Assembly: GCF_001544975.2 (NCBI RefSeq)
Contig: NZ_FCOG02000030.1
Span: 19,131-83,130, forward strand
DNA from: Caballeronia arationis
Lineage (GTDB): Bacteria; Pseudomonadota; Gammaproteobacteria; Burkholderiales; Burkholderiaceae
Reading direction: 5' to 3'
DNA length: 64,000 nt
How positions within the stretch are numbered: the first letter of the stretch is position 1; each line of letters begins with the position of its first letter. The translations under genes and the position numbers were made by a program. Positions 58,715-64,000 of this stretch are shown one piece after another. The notes under the pieces are model-generated. The model was not told the DNA's origin. It did no database searches and saw only the letters and a program-made list of their open reading frames with translations.

Positions 58715-59461
58715 ATGGATCGGATCGAACTCGAATTGTATCTGAACAATCTGCTGGAAATCGGCCGCTTCCGGGACTATTGCCCCAATGGCCTGCAGGT
58801 CGAAGGCGCGCGGCGCATCCGGAAACTCGCCACCAGCGTGACGGCATCGCTGGCGTTTCTCGAGGCCGCGGTCGAATGGGGTGCCGACGCCGTCCTCGTG
58901 CATCACGGCTATTTCTGGAAGAACGAGGCGCCCCAGATCACGGGACGCAAGTATCAGCGGGTGCGCACGTTGATCGCGAACGATCTCAGTCTCTTCGCCT
59001 ATCACCTCCCGCTCGATTCGCATCCCGAGCTGGGGAACAACGCGCAGATCGGCGCGCGGCTCGGGCTGATCGCGGACGGCCGTTTTGGCGAACAGGACCT
59101 CGGCTGGATCGCGCCGCTGCCGATGCCGCTTTCGCTCGAACATTTCACGGCGTCGGTGGAGAACGCGCTCGGCCGCAAGCCGCTCGTCCTCGGCGACGCC
59201 AATCGCGAACTGCGCCGCGTCGCATGGTGCACGGGCGGCGCGCAAGGCTATTTCGACGACGCCATCGCGGCCGGCGCCGACGTCTATCTGAGCGGCGAAG
59301 TCTCTGAGCAGACGATGCACATCGCGATGGAAAGCGGCGTCGCGTATCTCGCGGCCGGGCATCACGCGACCGAGCGCTACGGCGTCCAGGCGGTCGGCGC
59401 GCACCTGTCAGAGCAATTCGACATCGAACATCTCTTTATTGATATCGATAATCCTGTTTGA
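58715..59461 (+). CDS. Nif3-like dinuclear metal centre protein (YbgI family)
   Basis: This 248-residue protein belongs to the conserved Nif3/YbgI family, a toroidal hexamer with a two-metal site. Metal-ligand histidines appear in ADAVLVHHGYFWKNE, LFAYHLPLDSH and LAAGHHATERYG. It is often annotated as GTP cyclohydrolase 1 type 2, but the physiological role is not settled. It is divergent from the DegS/DegQ-like gene with only 20 bp between starts. Confidence 0.92.
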   Translation: MDRIELELYLNNLLEIGRFRDYCPNGLQVEGARRIRKLATSVTASLAFLEAAVEWGADAVLVHHGYFWKNEAPQITGRKYQRVRTLIANDLSLFAYHLPLDSHPELGNNAQIGARLGLIADGRFGEQDLGWIAPLPMPLSLEHFTASVENALGRKPLVLGDANRELRRVAWCTGGAQGYFDDAIAAGADVYLSGEVSEQTMHIAMESGVAYLAAGHHATERYGVQAVGAHLSEQFDIEHLFIDIDNPV

Positions 59462-59512
59462 ATAAGCGCGCGTCGCGGTTAATTGCGGCGCCGCAATAAG
59501 CGTAAATAAGCG
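59461..59512. promoter_or_regulatory. Palindrome and AATAAGCG repeats upstream of petABC
   Basis: A perfect 16-bp palindrome ATTGCGGCGCCGCAAT lies at 59482-59497, and AATAAGCG occurs three times (59461-59468, 59495-59502, 59505-59512). They stand in the 213-bp gap before petA and could be binding sites for a regulator of the bc1 operon. The rest of the gap shows no gene. Confidence 0.5.
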
Positions 59513-59674
59513 CTTCGTCAAAAAAGAGCAAAAATGTGCGGGGAAACCCTGAAGCATCAAGGACTTCGAGTGATTTCTGCTATTCGGGCCTTGTAAATGA
59601 CGGCTCCATTCGCGCACACTAGCGGCGGAGAACTGATGTGACGGTATAAATCCAACTCAGAATTGGGGCGTGTA

Positions 59675-60295
59675 ATGCGAGACAAGGAAGAGAAGCGCGT
59701 CGACGGCAGCCGCCGAACCTGGCTGATTGCGACGACCGTAGCGGGTGGCTTTGGAGGCGTGGCCACTGTCGTACCCTTTGTTAGTTCGTTTGCTCCTTCG
59801 GAAAAGGCCAAGGCGGCGGGCGCGCCCGTCGAGGTCGATATCAGCAGTCTCAAGCCCGGCGACATGATGACGGTCGCCTGGCGCGGCAAGCCGGTGTGGA
59901 TCATCAATCGCACCGACGAACAGCTCGCCGACGTCAAGAAAGCCGACAACGAAGTCGCCGATCCCAAATCGAAGCTGGAATTCTCGATGCCGTTGCCGGA
60001 GTACTGCAACAACGAGTTCCGTTCGCGCGCCGATCACAAGAACATCTTCGTCGCGGTGGCCGTGTGCACGCATTTGGGCTGCACGCCGACGCCGCGCTTT
60101 CAGGAAGGCCCTCAACCCAATCTCCCCGACAACTGGCCCGGCGGGTTTCTCTGCCCGTGCCACGGCTCGACTTATGACCTGGCCGGCCGCGTCTTCAAGA
60201 ACAAGCCTGCGCCGCAGAACCTGGACGTGCCGCCGTACATGTTCACGTCGGCGACGCAACTCGTGATCGGCAGGGACGAAAAGGGAGAGGCTTAA
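59675..60295 (+). CDS. petA: Ubiquinol-cytochrome c reductase Rieske iron-sulfur subunit
   Basis: This is the 2Fe-2S subunit of the bc1 complex, anchored in the inner membrane. The 206-residue product has a Tat-type N-terminal anchor GSRRTWLIATTVAGG (Arg13-Arg14), and the Rieske motifs CTHLGC (Cys131, His133, Cys136) and CPCHGS (Cys160, Cys162, His163), with Cys136 and Cys162 as the likely disulfide. ATG at 59675 was chosen; TTG at 59663 is in frame. It overlaps petB (TAATG). Confidence 0.96.
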   Translation: MRDKEEKRVDGSRRTWLIATTVAGGFGGVATVVPFVSSFAPSEKAKAAGAPVEVDISSLKPGDMMTVAWRGKPVWIINRTDEQLADVKKADNEVADPKSKLEFSMPLPEYCNNEFRSRADHKNIFVAVAVCTHLGCTPTPRFQEGPQPNLPDNWPGGFLCPCHGSTYDLAGRVFKNKPAPQNLDVPPYMFTSATQLVIGRDEKGEA

Positions 60296-61677
60296 TGGCG
60301 CTCGCAGACAACGAAGTTGAAACAACTGGGCTGGTCGGCTGGATCGACCGCCGTTTCCCGCTGACGTCGACGTGGAAAAAGCACGTCTCCGAGTACTACG
60401 CGCCGAAGAATTTTAACTTCTGGTATTTCTTCGGATCGCTGGCGCTCCTGGTGCTGGTGCTCCAGATCGTCACCGGCATCTTCCTCGTCATGAACTACAA
60501 GCCCGATGCGACGCTTGCGTTCGCATCGGTCGAGTACATCATGCGCGAAGTGCCGTGGGGCTGGCTCATCCGCTACCTGCACTCGACAGGCGCGTCGATG
60601 TTCTTCGTCGTCGTGTACCTGCACATGTTCCGCGGCCTGATATACGGGTCGTATCGCAAGCCGCGCGAACTCGTGTGGATCTTCGGCTGCGCGATTTTCC
60701 TGTGCCTGATGGCCGAGGCGTTCTTCGGCTACCTGCTGCCGTGGGGACAAATGTCGTTCTGGGGCGCGCAGGTGATCGTGAACCTATTTTCGGCGATTCC
60801 GTTCATCGGTCCGGATCTGTCGTTGTGGATTCGCGGCGACTACGTGGTGTCGGACGTCACGCTGAATCGCTTCTTCGCGTTTCACGTGATCGCGATTCCG
60901 CTGGTGCTGATCGGCCTCGTGGTTGCGCACCTGGTTGCGCTGCACGAAGTCGGCTCGAACAACCCTGACGGCATCGAGATCAAGGCGAAAAAGGACGCGA
61001 ACGGCATCCCGATCGACGGCATTCCGTTCCATCCGTACTACTCTGTGCACGATTTCATGGGCGTGTGCGTGTTTCTGTTCATTTTCGCGGCGATCGTCTT
61101 TTTCGCGCCGGAAATGGGCGGCTATTTCCTCGAAGCGAACAACTTCGTGCCGGCAAATCCGCTGCAGACGCCGCCGGAAATCGCACCTGTCTGGTATTTC
61201 ACCGCCTTCTACGCGATGCTCCGCGCGACCACCGATCCGTTCAAGATCGTGCTGATGGTCGTGATCGGCCTGCTCGGCGTGTTCGCGCTGCTGCGCGCGC
61301 GCGGCAAGTGGCGGCTGGGACTGCCCGTGCTGGCGATCGCGGTGATCGTGTTCATGGCGTTGACCGAGTCGAAGTTCTGGGGCGTCGTGGTAATGGGCAC
61401 GGCGGTCGTTTCGCTGTTTTTCCTGCCGTGGCTGGACCGCAGTCCGGTCAAATCGATTCGATACCGACCGCTTTTCCACAAGGTCTTCTACGGCATCTTC
61501 GTGTTCGCTTTCCTGCTGCTCGGCTATCTCGGGACCCGGCCGCCATCGCCCGCCGCGACGCTGATCGCGCAAATCTGCGCGCTCGTCTACTTCGCGTTTT
61601 TCCTGGGCATGCCGTTCTGGACGCCGCGCGGCCGCTTCAAACAGCCGCCAGAGCGCGTGCGCTTCAAATCCCATTGA
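60295..61677 (+). CDS. petB: Cytochrome b of the bc1 complex
   Basis: This is the quinone-binding, dihaem membrane subunit. The 460-residue product has eight predicted helices; haem ligand histidines lie in RYLHSTGASMFFVVVYLHMFRG and in the RFFAFHVIAIPLVLIGLVVAHLVALHEVGSNNP region. The Qo-site PPEIAPVWYF is a variant of PEWY. Full-length single-chain cytochrome b is typical of proteobacteria. It starts on the last base of the petA stop. Confidence 0.97.
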   Translation: MALADNEVETTGLVGWIDRRFPLTSTWKKHVSEYYAPKNFNFWYFFGSLALLVLVLQIVTGIFLVMNYKPDATLAFASVEYIMREVPWGWLIRYLHSTGASMFFVVVYLHMFRGLIYGSYRKPRELVWIFGCAIFLCLMAEAFFGYLLPWGQMSFWGAQVIVNLFSAIPFIGPDLSLWIRGDYVVSDVTLNRFFAFHVIAIPLVLIGLVVAHLVALHEVGSNNPDGIEIKAKKDANGIPIDGIPFHPYYSVHDFMGVCVFLFIFAAIVFFAPEMGGYFLEANNFVPANPLQTPPEIAPVWYFTAFYAMLRATTDPFKIVLMVVIGLLGVFALLRARGKWRLGLPVLAIAVIVFMALTESKFWGVVVMGTAVVSLFFLPWLDRSPVKSIRYRPLFHKVFYGIFVFAFLLLGYLGTRPPSPAATLIAQICALVYFAFFLGMPFWTPRGRFKQPPERVRFKSH

Positions 61678-61699
61678 CGCTGCGCCCGGAGACAACACG

Positions 61700-62455
61700 A
61701 TGAAAAAATGGCTCTCTACACTGGCGTTGATCGGGGCGGCGCTGTGCGCGTTCGGCGCGGCGCCGGCTTACGCTGAAGGCGAAGTCCCGCTCGACCACGC
61801 GCCTGACAGCGCCGACAATTTCGCGTCCCTGCAGCACGGCGCCCAATTGTTTGTAAACTATTGCCTGAACTGCCATAGTGCGAACCTGATGCGCTACAAC
61901 CGTCTGACGGATCTCGGCATCGACCCGAAGGAAATCCAGCAGAACCTGCTTTTCACGACCGACAAGATTGGCAATACGATGTCGATCGCGATGCGCCCGG
62001 AGGACGCGAAAGCGTGGTTCGGGGCGTCGCCGCCGGATTTGTCGGTGGAAGCGCGGGCGCGCGGCAAGGACTGGCTCTACACGTATTTGCGGAGTTTTTA
62101 TCGCGACGAAACGCGGCCGACGGGCTGGAACAACCGCGTGTATGAAAACGTGGGGATGCCGCACGTGCTCTGGACCTTGCAGGGCATCCGCACGGCGAAA
62201 TTCGAGACCGAAACTGACGAAAAAACTGGCGAAAAGGTGAAACATTTCGCTGGATATACGCAAGTCACGCCGGGGTCGATGTCGCCGGTGGATTATGATT
62301 CGGCTATGGCCGATCTGGTTTCGTACCTTTCGTGGATGTCGGAGCCCGCCCAGCAGACCCGCAAGCAACTGGGTGTCTGGGTGCTGATGTTCCTCGGGAT
62401 TTTGAGCTTTCTCGCCTGGCGCCTGAACGCGTCATACTGGAAAGACATTAAATAA
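61700..62455 (+). CDS. petC: Cytochrome c1
   Basis: This is the c-type haem subunit that receives electrons from the Rieske protein. The 251-residue product has a signal peptide (KKWLSTLALIGAALCAFGAAPAYA), the haem site CLNCHS (Cys55-Cys58-His59), conserved RPEDAKAWFGASPPDLSVEAR, and a C-terminal membrane anchor QLGVWVLMFLGILSFLAWRLN. Haem attachment would use the ResB/CcsA system at 1780-5257. A terminator follows. Confidence 0.96.
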   Translation: MKKWLSTLALIGAALCAFGAAPAYAEGEVPLDHAPDSADNFASLQHGAQLFVNYCLNCHSANLMRYNRLTDLGIDPKEIQQNLLFTTDKIGNTMSIAMRPEDAKAWFGASPPDLSVEARARGKDWLYTYLRSFYRDETRPTGWNNRVYENVGMPHVLWTLQGIRTAKFETETDEKTGEKVKHFAGYTQVTPGSMSPVDYDSAMADLVSYLSWMSEPAQQTRKQLGVWVLMFLGILSFLAWRLNASYWKDIK

Positions 62456-62488
62456 ACACGCCGCGATCGGTGTGGGCCAGCGTGACCG

Positions 62489-62512
62489 AAGCGCCTCCTC
62501 GAAGGCGCTTTT
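62489..62512 (+). terminator. Terminator after petC
   Basis: AAGCGCC (62489-62495) pairs with GGCGCTT (62504-62510) around an 8-base loop and ends in a short T run. It ends the petABC operon before sspA. Confidence 0.65.
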
Positions 62513-62554
62513 CGCGCGTTGGCCCGTCAAGTTTTCTGAAGGGACCTTAAAAAC

Positions 62555-63166
62555 ATGATGGTTTTGTACTCCGGCACTACTTGCCCGTTCTCCCAGCGCT
62601 GCCGGCTGGTGTTGTTCGAAAAGGGCATGGATTTCGAAATCCGCGACGTCGACCTGTTCAACAAACCGGAAGACATCGCGGTGATGAACCCGTACGGACA
62701 GGTTCCGATTCTGGTCGAGCGCGACCTGATCCTGTACGAGTCGAACATCATCAACGAATATATCGACGAGCGTTTCCCGCACCCGCAACTGATGCCGGCC
62801 GACCCGGTTCAGCGCGCCCGCGCCCGCCTGTTCCTGCTGAACTTCGAGAAGGAACTGTTCGTTCACGTCGGCACGCTCGAAAACGAAAAGGGCAAGGCCG
62901 CGGAAAAGAATCACGAGAAAGCGCGCAACGCGATCCGCGATCGCCTGACGCAGCTCGCTCCGATCTTCCTGAAGAACAAGTACATGCTTGGCGAAGAATT
63001 TTCGATGCTCGACGTCGCGATCGCGCCGCTCTTGTGGCGTCTGGATCACTACGGCATCGAGTTGTCGAAGAATGCTGCGCCGTTGATGAAGTACGCCGAG
63101 CGGATTTTCAGCCGCCCGGCCTATATCGAAGCGCTGACGCCTTCGGAAAAGGTGATGCGCCGCTGA
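62555..63166 (+). CDS. sspA: Stringent starvation protein A
   Basis: This GST-fold protein binds RNA polymerase in E. coli and affects stationary-phase and stress gene expression. The 203-residue product has the thioredoxin-like N-terminus VLYSGTTCPFSQRCRLVLFEKG, the NPYGQVPILVERDLILYESNIINEYIDERFPHPQL stretch and an all-helical C-terminal domain. GGAACCTTAAAAAC precedes the ATG pair. The petBC-sspAB order is widely conserved in beta- and gammaproteobacteria. Confidence 0.95.
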   Translation: MMVLYSGTTCPFSQRCRLVLFEKGMDFEIRDVDLFNKPEDIAVMNPYGQVPILVERDLILYESNIINEYIDERFPHPQLMPADPVQRARARLFLLNFEKELFVHVGTLENEKGKAAEKNHEKARNAIRDRLTQLAPIFLKNKYMLGEEFSMLDVAIAPLLWRLDHYGIELSKNAAPLMKYAERIFSRPAYIEALTPSEKVMRR

Positions 63167-63231
63167 GTTTTGCGAGTGCGGACGCGGGCGTCGCGGACTT
63201 CGCGGCGCCGCGTTCCGGTAAAGGACAGTTG

Positions 63232-63714
63232 ATGCAAGAGATTTCCACCAAGCCTTACCTGCTGCGCGCGCTCTACGAGTGGTGCACGGATAATGGTTTT
63301 ACGCCGCATATCGCGGTCCGGGTCGATAACTCCACGCGCGTGCCGCGCCAGTTCGTGCGCAACGACGAGATCGTGTTGAACATCAGCTTCGAGGCGACTA
63401 GCCAGTTGCAGATGGGCAATGAGTGGATCGAGTTCAGCGCGCGCTTCTCGGGCAAGTCGCATAAGATCGAGGTGCAGGTCACGAACGTTCTCGCCATTTA
63501 CGCGCGAGAGAACGGGCAGGGCATGGCATTCCCGGTCGAGCCGGCTACACTCGCTCCGGCGTCGGATACGAGCGGGCCGCCGCGTTCGTCCGAACTCGAT
63601 CAGGCCGAGATCGATGAAGAGGCGGCAGCGGGATCGGCGGCAGAAGACAGTGCTTCCGCCGAGGAGGAGACGTCGAAATCGGGCGGCCGCTCTCACCTTA
63701 AAGTGATCAAATGA
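63232..63714 (+). CDS. sspB: ClpXP adaptor protein SspB
   Basis: This adaptor delivers ssrA-tagged proteins to ClpXP. The 160-residue product has the SspB fold at residues 1 to about 110 (STKPYLLRALYEWCTDNGFTPHIAV, IVLNISFEATSQLQMGNEWIEFSARF) followed by an acidic flexible linker rich in Ala/Glu/Ser and the ClpX-binding C-terminal tail RSHLKVIK. ATG at 63232 follows AAAGGA. Confidence 0.95.
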   Translation: MQEISTKPYLLRALYEWCTDNGFTPHIAVRVDNSTRVPRQFVRNDEIVLNISFEATSQLQMGNEWIEFSARFSGKSHKIEVQVTNVLAIYARENGQGMAFPVEPATLAPASDTSGPPRSSELDQAEIDEEAAAGSAAEDSASAEEETSKSGGRSHLKVIK

Positions 63715-63732
63715 AGTAGAATCCTGTGCTTC

Positions 63733-63808
63733 GCCGGCTTAGCTCATCTGGTAGAGCGCTTGACTTGTAATCATGAGGTGGCGGGTTCGAGTCCTGCAGC
63801 CGGCACCA
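63733..63808 (+). tRNA. tRNA-Thr (anticodon UGU)
   Basis: The 76-base gene folds into a cloverleaf with acceptor GCCGGCT/AGCCGGC, D arm GCTC/GAGC, anticodon loop CTTGTAA (anticodon TGT at 63766-63768), T arm GCGGG/CCTGC with TTCGAGT, and an encoded CCA. It reads ACA codons. One T-T mismatch lies in the anticodon stem. Confidence 0.97.
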
Positions 63809-63819
63809 GACAAGCGTTG

Positions 63820-63857
63820 ACGGGTCGCGCGATGTTCGCGTGACCCGTTTGCTTTTT
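63820..63857 (+). terminator. Rho-independent terminator after tRNA-Thr
   Basis: ACGGGTC and CGCG on the left pair with CGCG and GACCCGT on the right with a small internal loop, followed by TTTGCTTTTT. It ends the tRNA transcript. Confidence 0.85.
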
Positions 63858-63930
63858 GGGTAGAAGGCGCGAAGTGGTCCGATGCTTTAAGCGAGCATTG
63901 AAGTCGACAGAAAAAGGTTTTTCAAATCTG

Positions 63931-63959
63931 TTGACGAAAAGCGAAACGTTCTTCATAAT
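63931..63959 (+). promoter_or_regulatory. Strong sigma-70 promoter reading out of the window
   Basis: TTGACG (63931-63936) and CATAAT (63954-63959) are separated by exactly 17 bp, with an A/T-rich UP-like stretch (AGAAAAAGGTTTTTCAAATC) upstream. Such strength next to a tRNA and at the edge of an otherwise empty region suggests an rRNA or tRNA operon beyond base 64000. The identity of the downstream gene cannot be seen. Confidence 0.7.
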
Positions 63960-64000
63960 CTCGTTTCTCTGCTGCTGATGCAGCGACGCAGAACGGAAGC

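Noticed and set aside
63771..63956. A minus-strand frame of 61 codons ending in AAGLEPATS.
   Set aside because: The ending is the antisense translation of the tRNA-Thr 3' half, a well-known false protein signature. The frame also crosses the tRNA terminator.
1..64000. CRISPR arrays, prophage genes, integrases, toxin-antitoxin pairs or a foreign island.
   Set aside because: No regularly spaced repeats, phage structural genes, integrases or blocks of unusual composition were seen. Apart from the RAYT-like gene the content is core metabolism and envelope functions.

Overview
The window reads as ordinary core chromosome of a high-GC betaproteobacterium of the Burkholderia group (Burkholderia sensu lato, most like Paraburkholderia or Caballeronia). 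The evidence is strong codon bias toward G/C at third positions, short-form HisG, the mlaFEDACB order, a System II cytochrome c maturation pair (ResB/CcsA) and the pilMNOQ-aroK-aroB synteny. The genus is inferred from the gene order and protein character, and I could not test it by a search. No prophage, integron, CRISPR array or compositional island is visible. The only transposase-like gene looks domesticated.

Layout. 1-661: 5' part of engB (minus strand, runs off the left edge). 941-5257: cytochrome c4 and the ResB/CcsA pair. 5427-7079: msrP-msrQ periplasmic methionine sulfoxide repair. 7135-9149: lysA and lptM (minus) and divergent cyaY. 9189-11588: PBP1a (minus), divergent from 11782-17560 pilM-pilN-pilO(P)-pilQ-aroK-aroB, the same arrangement as mrcA-hofMNOPQ-aroK-aroB of enterics. 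Here PilP survives only as a domain fused to PilO. 17606-18826: dgt-like gene. 18894-24206: ugpB-A-E-(ABM protein)-C-ugpQ glycerol-3-phosphate uptake and phosphodiester hydrolysis. 24246-25642: a DUF883 protein and an OmpW-like porin (both minus). 25845-26552: an IS200-like (RAYT) protein that has lost catalytic residues. 26875-33136: gltB-gltD. 33452-35194: a BacA/YddA-type ABC exporter (minus).

35507-39098: TPP riboswitch followed by thiO-thiS-thiG-thiE. 39204-43500: mlaF-E-D-A-C-B, outer-membrane lipid asymmetry. 43704-47034: ABC-2 exporter pair, ibaG and murA. 47031-54745: hisG-D-C-B-(marC)-H-A-F-I-E. 54780-57375: small membrane protein, HIT hydrolase and tatABC. 57471-58694: DegS/DegQ-like protease (minus). 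58715-59461: Nif3-like protein. 59675-62455: petABC (cytochrome bc1). 62555-63714: sspA-sspB. 63733-63808: tRNA-Thr(UGU) with a terminator. 63931-63959: a strong sigma-70 promoter pointing out of the window, possibly for an rRNA operon.

How the genes fit together. Several neighbourhoods serve the envelope and periplasmic electron transfer: cytochrome c4, its haem-attachment system, the Tat exporter, the Tat-dependent Rieske protein and MsrP, and the bc1 complex. Others build or maintain the envelope: PBP1a, MurA, Mla, LptM and the DegS-like protease. Biosynthetic blocks cover lysine, chorismate, glutamate, thiamine thiazole and histidine. Many adjacent genes overlap by ATGA, GTGA or TAATG, which suggests translational coupling. 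The points most worth a second look are the catalytically dead RAYT-like protein in front of gltBD, the PilO-PilP fusion, the N-terminal extension of ThiE, and several palindromic intergenic elements.
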